Source: Shewanella psychrotolerans (lineage in GTDB: Bacteria; Pseudomonadota; Gammaproteobacteria; Enterobacterales; Shewanellaceae). Taken from it: 64,000 nucleotides of DNA. The notes under the pieces are model-generated. The model saw only the letters and a program-made list of their open reading frames with translations, was not told the DNA's origin and did no database searches. Location: the NCBI RefSeq assembly GCF_019457595.1, contig NZ_CP080419.1, forward strand, positions 4,278,001 through 4,342,000. Reading direction: 5' to 3'. Each line of letters begins with the position of its first letter. Within the stretch, counting starts at the first letter, position 1. This document shows, one piece after another, positions 9,276 to 17,485 of the stretch. Both the position numbers and the translations under genes were made by a program.

Positions 9276-9391
9276 TCAACTTTTCCTTCAACAACAGAGA
9301 TAAAATGATGTCTAAAATAGCATATTTTGAAGATATGAGGCGCAAAATAGTAAGAGCAACGGCTCAAGTTAACAGCAAAAACCACAATGAA

Positions 9392-10342
9392 TTAAGGATC
9401 TAAATAAAACAGCGAACTGGCATGTAGGCAATTTGATTCTATCGCCCCCATTTTTACCAAGGTCTCGCACACCTCTGCCCCCATCTGCTGTAGCTTTTTC
9501 GGTTGTTGAAATAGCTGACGCTGCTGTTCTATGCTCAACAGATTTAAGCCATCTAAAGCCTTGGTATATTCCGCCACCGTTAACCCTTCCTGCGCAGCCA
9601 TCATCGCTATCGCCTCTTGTGGGTGTTGCTGCAAATAATCAAAGGCTAGCTTCCAAGCTTGCCTCAGTTTATCGACGAACAGGGGTTGTTGTTGCAACAC
9701 TTTTTCAGAGATAGAAAGGACATCTAAAATATCTTCAGGGATCTCTTTAGTGGTAAATATTTGCCTATAATCCCCCGTAGATTGTAACGCTATTGAATAA
9801 GGGGGATAGGTGACTACAGCGACAACTTTACGCAACGCTAAAGCCTCGCCTGCCGACTCTTGCTCGATATTAACAATATTGATGTCCGCCAAGGTCATTT
9901 GATGTTCGGCAAGCGCTTTCCCTAAAATATAAGTGCCTAAAGAACTCACTTCGCAGCCAACAGTCTTTCCTTTGAGTTCCTTGACGCTATTGATTTGAGA
10001 AGCACTAATGATGACATCGCTGCCATGGGAATAGTCAGCAATCAACACAACTTTACTGGGTGTTCCGCCAACGACACCGACCTGCACCACCTCGACCAAG
10101 GTACTCGCAAAACCATCGACTTCTCCAGCCAGATACGCACGCTGAACATCGGCCAAAGTAGACACTCTAACGAGTTCAACATTGATCCCAACTTGAGAGA
10201 AGAACTGTTTCTTATCTGCCAGATACAGTAATACGTTACCAGGCCAAGGGTTCAGTGCTATTGAGACCTTGCTTGGTGCCTTTATCTGATCGCAGGCAAT
10301 AAGAAAAAAAGCTATTGTTATCCCTAAAAATGCCCTAAGCAT
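9392..10342 (-). CDS. Orphan ABC substrate-binding lipoprotein (NMT1/SsuA-like)
   Basis: 316 residues. A lipoprotein signal ends in LIAC with Cys17 as the lipidated residue. The body matches NMT1/THI5/SsuA-like binding proteins (IALNPWPGNVLLYLADKKQFF near the N-terminus; VKELKGKTVGCEVSSLG in the middle), which bind nitrate, sulfonates, pyrimidines or related ligands. No permease or ATPase lies next to it. It follows a GGDEF response-regulator gene by 21 bases in the same direction, so it may be a periplasmic sensor rather than a transporter part. Ligand unknown. Confidence 0.8.
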   Translation of the reverse strand: MLRAFLGITIAFFLIACDQIKAPSKVSIALNPWPGNVLLYLADKKQFFSQVGINVELVRVSTLADVQRAYLAGEVDGFASTLVEVVQVGVVGGTPSKVVLIADYSHGSDVIISASQINSVKELKGKTVGCEVSSLGTYILGKALAEHQMTLADINIVNIEQESAGEALALRKVVAVVTYPPYSIALQSTGDYRQIFTTKEIPEDILDVLSISEKVLQQQPLFVDKLRQAWKLAFDYLQQHPQEAIAMMAAQEGLTVAEYTKALDGLNLLSIEQQRQLFQQPKKLQQMGAEVCETLVKMGAIESNCLHASSLFYLDP

Positions 10343-10363
10343 GCTACCTCCCTATTGCTTGTA

Positions 10364-11278
10364 TCACGAGTTATCTAACGTGACATAATTGCCACCTTGA
10401 TAACAGACAATACAGTTACGCCCATCAGCTTTCGCCTTATAAACGGCCTCATCGGCTAACACCAATAGATGAGAAAACTCAGCATTATCAACGCTGACAC
10501 CGACTAATCCAAAACTTGCAGTAACCTCAATCCCTATGGGTTTTAACTGCTGCAATTTGCTCCGAACCTGCTCGACCTTATCACAGGCCTCTTCTAATCC
10601 GAGCTCCATCAGGATAACAAACTCTTCGCCTCCCATTCGCGCCACTAAATCTTCTTTACGAAAACTGTCTTGCAATAACTTGGCAACAGCTTGTAAAACG
10701 AGATCCCCAACATGATGCCCATTGAAATCATTAAGTTTTTTAAAACCATCAAGATCGAGCATCACCATCGACAATTCGGTATCGTGACGCATCATGCTAG
10801 ATAAGCTCTGCAAGGCTCTTTCTGCGAAAAAATGACGATTATAAAGTCCTGTAAGTTGATCGTGCAGCGCCATAAACTTGAGTTTGTCGCGATGTTGCTT
10901 CAGCTGAATATGAGTCGACACCCTAGCCTGCACAATCGCGGGATGAAGTGGTTTGGTGATGTAATCAACGGCACCAAGCTCTAAGCCTTTATGCTCATCA
11001 CCAAGATCTTTATCTATAACAAAAATAACTGGAATATCTGTAGTTTGCGTGTCAGCCTTGAGTTGGCGGCAGACTTGATAACCATCCATATTCTGCATAA
11101 CGACGTTCAGCAATATCAGATCTGGCCTTCGCTTGGCAGCAGAAAGACAAGACTCACCATTGTCAGCAGTCCAAACTTGGTATTGGTCTTTAAGGCACTT
11201 CGTCATGATGAGTAGGTTAGTTTTTACATCATCCACAACCAGTACAACGGCAGGTTCTTCCATGCTTTCCCCTAGCAA
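10364..11278 (-). CDS. Diguanylate cyclase with degenerate receiver domain (REC-GGDEF)
   Basis: 304 residues: receiver fold at about 11-125 and GGDEF domain at about 135-295. The cyclase signature is intact (GGEEF) and is preceded five residues earlier by an RKED inhibitory-site motif, so it should make c-di-GMP and be product-inhibited. In the receiver the acidic pair D16-D17 is present, but the expected phospho-acceptor Asp is Asn58 (LILLNVVMQNMDGY; codon AAC at 11105-11107), so normal phosphorylation is unlikely. No histidine kinase lies nearby. It is cotranscribed with the downstream binding lipoprotein, which may feed into it. Confidence 0.88.
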   Translation of the reverse strand: MLGESMEEPAVVLVVDDVKTNLLIMTKCLKDQYQVWTADNGESCLSAAKRRPDLILLNVVMQNMDGYQVCRQLKADTQTTDIPVIFVIDKDLGDEHKGLELGAVDYITKPLHPAIVQARVSTHIQLKQHRDKLKFMALHDQLTGLYNRHFFAERALQSLSSMMRHDTELSMVMLDLDGFKKLNDFNGHHVGDLVLQAVAKLLQDSFRKEDLVARMGGEEFVILMELGLEEACDKVEQVRSKLQQLKPIGIEVTASFGLVGVSVDNAEFSHLLVLADEAVYKAKADGRNCIVCYQGGNYVTLDNS

Positions 11279-11685
11279 ACACCAACAGCTTAGATGTGAT
11301 GATTCAAATGGATAGGGCTTATTATTAACAGTGTAGCAGATAGGATGTTTTCATCCTGAAAACTCATGATCTATATCTGTAGATTGAACATCTTAATAAG
11401 GGAGCAAAAAACGCCTAATGCCAACCGCTATGGCAATACAGTTGCAATGGCATAAGCAGACCAGGCAAGCGATCCTGTTTTACCGTCTCTTTGAAGACAA
11501 GCCAAGTCACCCCAATTTCATCAATCTCCGTTCAGCAATTAGCAATAGCTTGGTCGTACTAAACCACTAAATTCACCAAATAGGCTTAACTCCTATACAT
11601 TTGTTAACTAATCACCCTCCCAATTACCTTTAGCCGACATACACACGCAAAATGTGATCCATGCATTGTATTGAGGTTACCCACC

Positions 11686-11702
11686 TGTTTCGAGTTGAAA
11701 CA
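11686..11702. promoter_or_regulatory. Candidate upstream activator site for the sigma-54 regulator
   Basis: TGTTTC-GAGTT-GAAACA is an inverted repeat with perfect 6-bp arms, about 90-100 bp upstream of the predicted -24 element. That is the usual distance and form of an enhancer for XylR/NtrC-type activators, one of which is encoded at the end of the module. Confidence 0.5.
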
Positions 11703-11787
11703 CTAATTCTCATTTTTAAACAACGCAACAAACAACCACAAACATCAATACCTTTTATAAACAATACCTTATATTTTGTACCACTTT

Positions 11788-11803
11788 TGGCATACCTCCT
11801 GCA
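11788..11803 (+). promoter_or_regulatory. Sigma-54-type promoter (-24 GG / -12 GC)
   Basis: TGGCATACCTCCTGCA has GG at 11789-11790 and GC at 11801-11802, exactly ten bases apart, matching the TGGCAC-N5-TTGCA consensus well. It would start transcripts near 11814 and give a ~207-base leader for the flavoprotein gene. A sigma-54 activator gene lies in the same module. Confidence 0.65.
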
Positions 11804-11817
11804 CTTAGGCAAATCAA

Positions 11818-11834
11818 ATGAGCAAGTTGCTCAT
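11818..11834 (+). promoter_or_regulatory. Perfect palindrome at predicted transcript start
   Basis: ATGAGCAA-G-TTGCTCAT has 8-bp perfect arms with a one-base centre, starting about 5 bases after the predicted sigma-54 start point. It could be a repressor operator; as RNA the one-base centre would need some pairs to open to form a hairpin. Confidence 0.45.
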
Positions 11835-11866
11835 GATAAAGGTTATGGGTTACTCCGCTTGAAAAT

Positions 11867-11882
11867 AATGACATTGATCACA
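11867..11882. promoter_or_regulatory. Crp-like site
   Basis: AATGA-CATTGA-TCACA fits the TGTGA-N6-TCACA consensus at eight of ten positions. A weak -10 (GATAAA, 11906-11911) lies at class II distance. In Shewanella, Crp controls many anaerobic respiration genes, so a second promoter is possible. Weak evidence. Confidence 0.3.
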
Positions 11883-12020
11883 GGTAACTAAAGGTCAGTG
11901 TCTGGGATAAACGAAATTTAGAGCTGTTAGTTAAAGCTAAGTATCGAGCTCTCATACCGCTAAATTTTCAAGTGCTGTTAACCCTCCTTATCATTGTGTG
12001 TGCAAATAGGAGTAATAATA

Positions 12021-13676
12021 ATGAGTAAAGAAATTAAAGAGTTAGATCCGTATACAAGTAATGTTCTTAAAAATGGTATCTCTCGAAGAAGCTTTTTAAC
12101 CCGTGCCGCTATGGGTACTGGTGGTTTAGCCCTTGCGGGTTTGACAGGTTCTGCTAGCGCTGCCCCTGCTTCTGCTCAAGAGTACGCTCACATTGGTAAC
12201 GCCTCTTTAGAGTTTATGCCTAAGCCTAAGCCTATTTCTGATGCAGAAATCGCTTCAACACAAACCTTCGATGTAGTTGTCGTTGGTGCGGGTGCTTCAG
12301 GTGTTCCTGCTGCACTGTCGGCCAGAGAAAATGGTGCTAGCGTTGCTGTACTGCAAAAACAAGCTATCGTGGTTTCTCAAGGTAACACCGGCTCTGGTAT
12401 TGACGTTAAAAAGAGTGATAAAGCGGGTATTGAAGCGCTAGTTCACCGCTTAATGGCGGATAATGCTCACCGTAGCCACCCAGAATTGATCAGAAGCTGG
12501 GCTTATAACTCAGGTGAAGCGGTATCTTGGGTACTTGACCGTGCTAACAAAGGCGGTGCCAAAGGCGTTGACCAAGGTACGAAAGCACAACATGGCATCC
12601 ACGGTATTACAGAGTACCCACTAAACTTCGTCACTTCATTTTTCGGGCCTAAGCCATACACCGCTGGTGACGCTATGCGTTCTCTAGCGAAAACCGCTGA
12701 AAAAGCCGGTGTTAAGTTCTTCTTCAACACCCCAGCTCAACAGTTGATCCAAGATGAAACTGGCAAAGTTATCGGTGTTATCGCGAAAAACCGTGATGGT
12801 AAGTACCACAAGTTCATGGCGAAAAAAGGCGTGATCCTTTCAGCTGGTGACTACCAAAACAACAAAGCGATGTGTGACTTCTTTATCCCTGACTTAAAGA
12901 ACTTCGAACGCAAGCAAATGGATCGTACTGGTGACGGTTTCGCTATGGCGTACTGGGCTGGCGGTGTTATCGAGCCTGCTGGTCACACTAAGATGCTTCA
13001 CGACTTCGACGCAGGTCCAGCAGCAATGTGTGATATGCCATTCCTTGCGGTTAACGGTAAAGGTGAGCGCTTCGTTAACGAACAGGTAGAAATGTCATTA
13101 ATGAACAACTACCTACGTGATGAAGTTAACCAAGGTCGCTACAACCAAATCTTCGACTCTAACTACATGGAACAGTCAAAAGGCTGGCCAGGACGCGCTT
13201 ACACGCCTGAACAGTTAAAGAACTACATGCCAGAAGTCAAAGGCGAGAAGAAAGGCGTTTACCCATCTCAAGTGAATACTTTTGTCGCTGACACTCTGGA
13301 AGAGCTGGCAGAGAAACTAGGTTGTGATCCTAAGACTTTCGTTAAAAACGTTAAGCGTTACAACGAGCTATGCAAAGCAGGTAAAGATGACGACTTCGGT
13401 AAAGCGCCAAGCAAAATGGCTCCTGTACTGAAAGCACCTTTCTACGGTATTCACCGTCGCATGCGTATTTCAGCTATCACTTCTGGTGTACTGGTTGATG
13501 CAAATCACCAAGCACTTGACGCAGATGGCAAGCCAATCGGCGGCCTATTCATCGTCGGTAACATGGGCGGTGGATTCTACGGTGGGGTTGATTACCCACT
13601 TACTGTATACGGTCTATCACTAGGTCGTTGCTACACCTTCGGTTACCTGGCAGGTAAATACGTTGCGAAATTGTAG
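12021..13676 (+). CDS. Tat-exported FAD-dependent respiratory reductase (fumarate-reductase/urocanate-reductase superfamily)
   Basis: 551 residues from the ATG at 12021, chosen over the upstream TTG at 11994 because AGGAG lies 8 bases before it. A twin-arginine signal SRRSFL is at 21-26, followed by a hydrophobic stretch and ASA. The FAD dinucleotide motif VVVVGAGASG is near 85-94. The fold matches the FAD_binding_2 fumarate reductase superfamily, without a fused cytochrome; a tetraheme cytochrome gene follows. The C-terminal region has ISAITSG and GGGFYGGVDYPLTVYGLSLG where fumarate reductases have HHTMGG and HGANRLGGN, so the His/Arg residues that bind and protonate fumarate are absent. Predicted to reduce an unsaturated, non-fumarate acceptor in the periplasm. 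Confidence 0.82.
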   Translation: MSKEIKELDPYTSNVLKNGISRRSFLTRAAMGTGGLALAGLTGSASAAPASAQEYAHIGNASLEFMPKPKPISDAEIASTQTFDVVVVGAGASGVPAALSARENGASVAVLQKQAIVVSQGNTGSGIDVKKSDKAGIEALVHRLMADNAHRSHPELIRSWAYNSGEAVSWVLDRANKGGAKGVDQGTKAQHGIHGITEYPLNFVTSFFGPKPYTAGDAMRSLAKTAEKAGVKFFFNTPAQQLIQDETGKVIGVIAKNRDGKYHKFMAKKGVILSAGDYQNNKAMCDFFIPDLKNFERKQMDRTGDGFAMAYWAGGVIEPAGHTKMLHDFDAGPAAMCDMPFLAVNGKGERFVNEQVEMSLMNNYLRDEVNQGRYNQIFDSNYMEQSKGWPGRAYTPEQLKNYMPEVKGEKKGVYPSQVNTFVADTLEELAEKLGCDPKTFVKNVKRYNELCKAGKDDDFGKAPSKMAPVLKAPFYGIHRRMRISAITSGVLVDANHQALDADGKPIGGLFIVGNMGGGFYGGVDYPLTVYGLSLGRCYTFGYLAGKYVAKL

Positions 13677-13690
13677 GCCATAAGGTCATC

Positions 13691-13719
13691 AATGCTGGGT
13701 GCCAGCCCAAGCAGGCATT
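13691..13719 (+). other. Intercistronic hairpin between reductase and cytochrome genes
   Basis: AATGC-TGGG (13691-13699) pairs with CCCA (13706-13709) and GCATT (13715-13719), leaving a small internal bulge. There is no T-run. It lies in the 76-bp gap and may mark RNA processing or set unequal expression of the two subunits. Confidence 0.4.
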
Positions 13720-13752
13720 CAATAAAACGAATTTAATAATGGAAATAAGACA

Positions 13753-14103
13753 ATGAAGAAGTTAACCATCGTACTATCTCTTGTGCTAAGCGTCTTCGCA
13801 GGTAATGCGCTAGCAGCCAAAAGCAGTCCTTTACTTGACGAAACACATGCTAAAGCTGGCATCAAATGCGCTAGCTGTCACGGTAAAGCTGAAGTTCGTG
13901 AGGCTGTGACAATGAACAAGTGTGTTCAGTGCCACAACACGACAAAGTTAGCGAAAAAAACTAAAAACGTTCTACCGACTAACCCACACAAAAACCGTCA
14001 CTTTGATACTGAGTTAGATTGTGCTTCATGCCACAACGTTCATGAGAAATCACAAAACTACTGTGGTAGCTGCCACTTACGTTTCGACTTTATCGTTCCT
14101 TAA
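13753..14103 (+). CDS. Periplasmic tetraheme cytochrome c
   Basis: 116 residues with a Sec signal (cleavage near NALA-A). Four CxxCH haem motifs are at 39-43, 57-61, 90-94 and 104-108; His32, His79, His83 and His97 could be distal ligands. The size and motif spacing resemble the cytochrome domain of flavocytochrome c fumarate reductase and the small tetraheme partners of separate periplasmic flavoprotein reductases. It should carry electrons from the quinol-oxidising machinery to the flavoprotein encoded upstream. Second gene of the module. The ATG is preceded by a purine-rich stretch, GGAAATAAGACA. Confidence 0.9.
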   Translation: MKKLTIVLSLVLSVFAGNALAAKSSPLLDETHAKAGIKCASCHGKAEVREAVTMNKCVQCHNTTKLAKKTKNVLPTNPHKNRHFDTELDCASCHNVHEKSQNYCGSCHLRFDFIVP

Positions 14104-14172
14104 AATAAATAAAGCATTGATTTTTTTGAATAATAACTCTTCCTACATTAAAAGTAGGGCTTAAAGGATAAG

Positions 14173-15381
14173 ATGATGAACAAGTTAAAAACTCACATGA
14201 CAAAAATTGCCTGCGTTTGCGCTTTACCAATGCTATTTGCGGCAAATAATGCTAGCGCTTTTGATTTTGATGTTGAGGGAACCAAAGTGTCCATTGGCGG
14301 CTACGCTAAACTTATGTTGACGTATGACACAGATGGTACGATTAACGCACCATATAACGGTGATCTTTATAATGCTTACGGTACGCCTCTTGATGGCAGT
14401 AAATATGCGGATAGTACTGATCTCGATATGACTGCGAGAGAAAGTCGCTTATTTGTTAAAACAAGCACAGAAACAGAATACGGTACTTTGTCTTCTCACA
14501 TTGAAGGTGACTTCTTTGCAGATATCGACTCAGATAGTCCAACTTGGTCTAACAGCCATGGATTCCGCATTCGTCATGCTTACATGAAACTACAAAATGG
14601 TAAAAATACCATGCTAGCTGGTCAAACATGGACAAACTTCATGGACTTTGCCAGCTCACTACCACCAATGGATTTCGGCTCTGATCCAGGAAATAGTTTC
14701 GTTCGTCAAGCACAAGTAAAATACCAACATGATTTTCGTCCAGGACATAACATTTCTGTCAGCTTAGAAAATCCAACTTTAGGTATGTGTTCTGCAGGCC
14801 CTGTTGCTCATTTGACCGATTGTGGTTCTGAAACTCAAGATAAAGTGCCAGATATGGTCGTAAAATACTTTTACGCAAACCAAACTGTGACATTTGCACC
14901 TAGAGTATTACTGCGTCGCTTTGAAATCGATGGGCAATCTGCATTTGGTTACGCATTAGCTGCCAGTGGTAGCGCGAAGTTTGGTGATGGTCATAAGGCT
15001 GTACTTGGCGTGATGTATGGTGATGGTATTGGACGTTACGCTGCGCTAGGATTTAATGCTGGCGCAGGCCTCGATATGAACGGTCAAATCGACACTTTGA
15101 AATTCAAGAGTATCACAGGCGGTTTCTCTTTTGCGCTAACGAAGAAGATCGATTGGACAATCGGAGCGGGTTATTCTGAGCAAGATGATGAAGGCTTTGA
15201 GAATGGCGTTCTTACTGGTAGAGCCAATAAAGAAGCTTTCTCTTGGCACACTAACCTCTATTGGAACCTCACCAAAGATTTACAATACGCGGTGGGTGTC
15301 ACTATGGGCGATGTTGAAGTCATGGATGGCAGAGAAGGTGATATGACACGCTTCCAAAGTTACATACGTTATAGCTTCTAA
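14173..15381 (+). CDS. Outer-membrane porin of the respiratory module
   Basis: 402 residues with a Sec signal (about 1-29, ending NASA) and a porin-like body: alternating aromatic/polar strands, GGYAKLML at the start, and a C-terminal strand ending in YSF, the terminal-Phe signal for outer-membrane assembly. Two adjacent ATGs (14173 and 14176) follow AAGGA; either may be used. It probably lets the terminal acceptor reach the periplasmic reductase encoded two genes upstream, 69 bp after the cytochrome gene. Substrate specificity cannot be read from sequence. Confidence 0.82.
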   Translation: MMNKLKTHMTKIACVCALPMLFAANNASAFDFDVEGTKVSIGGYAKLMLTYDTDGTINAPYNGDLYNAYGTPLDGSKYADSTDLDMTARESRLFVKTSTETEYGTLSSHIEGDFFADIDSDSPTWSNSHGFRIRHAYMKLQNGKNTMLAGQTWTNFMDFASSLPPMDFGSDPGNSFVRQAQVKYQHDFRPGHNISVSLENPTLGMCSAGPVAHLTDCGSETQDKVPDMVVKYFYANQTVTFAPRVLLRRFEIDGQSAFGYALAASGSAKFGDGHKAVLGVMYGDGIGRYAALGFNAGAGLDMNGQIDTLKFKSITGGFSFALTKKIDWTIGAGYSEQDDEGFENGVLTGRANKEAFSWHTNLYWNLTKDLQYAVGVTMGDVEVMDGREGDMTRFQSYIRYSF

Positions 15382-15801
15382 CTAAACGAAGTTTTGTATT
15401 GTTGATATGGCCTTTTAAACATTTGAGTTAATGGTTAACTCATTTGATTAATCTTGGCGTTATGACCTAATCCCTGCAAGAGGAAGAACATATTGATGTT
15501 TTTCTACAAGGTCTAAACATACGTTATGCTTTAATTGAATGATTAATTGGCTATATCAACTTTGCAATAATGAGCTCTACACATAAAAAAGACACCTAGG
15601 TGTCTTTTTTTATATGTTTATTTTTTAAAGCACCTGACCCACAACACCACCTAAGAAATTGTTTTTGCTATAAAGTTTATGCTTTCTCTATGCTGATGTA
15701 GCAAAAGCTGTTATGTGAAGCGTTTCCCATCTTTAAAATCAACAGAATGTTACAATTATCTTATATATTGTAATTATCTCATTGTGAGAAACATAGCTTT
15801 T
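15382..15801. other. Gap between porin and regulator genes
   Basis: 420 bp without a supported gene. It holds the terminator at 15585-15610, and after it an A/T-rich stretch that should carry the promoter of the regulator gene. I could not pick a convincing -35/-10 pair. Confidence 0.5.
15585..15610 (+). terminator. Terminator ending the reductase-cytochrome-porin operon
   Basis: AAAAAAGACAC and GTGTCTTTTTT form an 11-bp perfect stem around CTAG, flanked by A and T runs. It separates the three-gene operon from the regulator gene, so the regulator is transcribed independently. Confidence 0.85.
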
Positions 15802-17424
15802 ATGAATACCTCTCAGCTCGATCTCAGAGAACTACTAGCGTTTAAACCCAAAGGGGGGATGATGTCCTTTCTGGGGATGCGAGTACAATTTTCAGATCAG
15901 CTGTCACATGGAGTTTATCGCTCAGAATTAATCGATAGTTTAGGTAGCGATACCGCTCGGGCTATTTTAACTCGGACTGGTTTTGCTAGAGGTTGGTTAC
16001 TGGCCAAACAACTAAAACAACACTGCCCAGAAGCGTGGTCTGAAGCAAAAGAAGGACGCCTAGGCCCTCGTATCAGTGCAATGTTAGGGTACGGGGAAAT
16101 AATAAGCTCAGTTAGAACCGATGGGCTAAATGGTAAACCTTTGGTTGACTGTCATTTTGTAGGGACTTTTGAAGCTGAATTGCAGTTACGGTTTCGTGGG
16201 GTTTCTGTTGAAGAAGCGTGTTGGGAAAAGTCAGGGGTAGCCAGTGGCTTTGTCTCTTATGTTCAAGGAAGAACGGTGTATTTTATTGAACATGAGTGTC
16301 AGGCACAAGGGCATCCATATTGTCATTTTATCGGTCGCTACGTAGAGGAGTGGAGTGAAGAATTCTCTTCCTACCTGTCATATTTTCGCGGAATTAGTGG
16401 TAAAGATGTTGATGCAAACACAAGTGGAGCCACTAATGACTTTCCTGGTTTAATCCCTCGATTTGAAAGTCCCTGCACTTATACTCGAGTGGGTGAGCAA
16501 CCGATATCTTCAAGTGATTTGATGTTAGAGGTTATAGGACTTGCGCAGCGTGTGAGTTCAGTGGCGACATCTGTGCTTGTTTCTGGTGAAAGTGGCTCTG
16601 GGAAGGAAGTTTTGGTGCGCTACATTCATAATTTATCGCCCCGAAAAGAACAGCCTTTTGTTGCGATTAACTGTGGTGCTTTAACTGATTCTGTTATCGA
16701 GGGCGAGCTATTCGGTTACGTTAAAGGCGCCTTTACTGGCGCAGATGTCGATAAGGTTGGCTTGATAGAAAGTGCAAATGGAGGCACTCTTTTTCTTGAT
16801 GAAGTAGGAGAATTACCTCTAACAACCCAGGTGAAACTGCTACGGGTTATTCAAGAGAGGGAGGTCAGAAGAATAGGTGACACAAAAACGTGCCCTGTAG
16901 ATTTACGCATCATATCTGCGACAAACGTCGATCTTATCGAAGCTGTTAAAAAGGGAAAGTTTCGGCAAGATCTTTATTATCGCTTGAACATTATTGAAAT
17001 TAACCTTCCCCCTTTGCGTCATCGAACTGAGGACATTCTACCTATTTGTCGGCATTATCTGGCTCATTTTAGTCATTTATTTGGCCGAGAAATTGTAGGC
17101 CTTAGTATTGAAACGGTAGATCTATTACTTAATTATTCTTGGCCAGGTAATGTCAGGGAGCTTGTTAATGCTATAGAGCATGCGGTGGTATTAGGTAAAG
17201 AATCACAAATCACTCCTGCCGATTTACCTACTGCGATTCAAAAGAGTGCTGAGCATGCGCAAGAGAATAGCAAGATGGGGAGTCTAGAAGATGTGGAGCG
17301 ATCTCATATTGCAGCAGTGCTTCATAACGTAGGTCATAATAAAACTGCCGCGGCAAAGCTATTAAAAATAAGTACAGCGACTCTATATCGTAAGCTAAAA
17401 CTTTATCATTTAGAGTGTGAATAG
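15802..17424 (+). CDS. Sigma-54-dependent activator, XylR/DmpR type (XylR_N-V4R-AAA-Fis)
   Basis: 540 residues from the ATG at 15802; the upstream GTG at 15715 would add a tail that the family lacks. Domains: XylR_N at about 5-100 (LDLRELLAF, RSELIDSLG, ARAILTRTGFARG), V4R at about 110-185 (CxAxGHPYC-like HECQAQGHPYCHF), AAA+ at about 220-455 with Walker A GESGSGKE, the sigma-54 contact loop GAFTGAD and GGTLFLDEVGELP, and a C-terminal Fis-type HTH. XylR/DmpR proteins sense small, usually aromatic effectors directly through the V4R region. It sits at the end of the reductase module and is the likely activator of the sigma-54 promoter at 11788. Confidence 0.9.
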   Translation: MNTSQLDLRELLAFKPKGGMMSFLGMRVQFSDQLSHGVYRSELIDSLGSDTARAILTRTGFARGWLLAKQLKQHCPEAWSEAKEGRLGPRISAMLGYGEIISSVRTDGLNGKPLVDCHFVGTFEAELQLRFRGVSVEEACWEKSGVASGFVSYVQGRTVYFIEHECQAQGHPYCHFIGRYVEEWSEEFSSYLSYFRGISGKDVDANTSGATNDFPGLIPRFESPCTYTRVGEQPISSSDLMLEVIGLAQRVSSVATSVLVSGESGSGKEVLVRYIHNLSPRKEQPFVAINCGALTDSVIEGELFGYVKGAFTGADVDKVGLIESANGGTLFLDEVGELPLTTQVKLLRVIQEREVRRIGDTKTCPVDLRIISATNVDLIEAVKKGKFRQDLYYRLNIIEINLPPLRHRTEDILPICRHYLAHFSHLFGREIVGLSIETVDLLLNYSWPGNVRELVNAIEHAVVLGKESQITPADLPTAIQKSAEHAQENSKMGSLEDVERSHIAAVLHNVGHNKTAAAKLLKISTATLYRKLKLYHLECE

Positions 17425-17485
17425 TTGTTCGAAAAAAGAATGTTTACTTATTTTCCGCTATAACCAGTGGTAAGCCCCTAATTTC

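Larger units (their letters stand above)
11279..12020. other. 742-bp regulatory gap upstream of the flavoprotein module
   Basis: No supported gene. The right half carries a candidate activator site (11686-11702), a sigma-54-type promoter (11788-11803), a palindrome at the predicted transcript start (11818-11834) and a Crp-like site (11867-11882). The left part holds the promoter region of the divergent GGDEF gene. Its length is unusual for this window and fits enhancer-dependent control. Confidence 0.6.

Noticed and set aside
11630..11891. Two overlapping open frames upstream of the flavoprotein
   Set aside because: They cover the sigma-54 promoter and enhancer candidates and have no start signals.
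15715..15801. GTG at 15715 as start of the sigma-54 regulator
   Set aside because: It adds 29 residues absent from XylR-type proteins; the ATG at 15802 gives the expected N-terminus.
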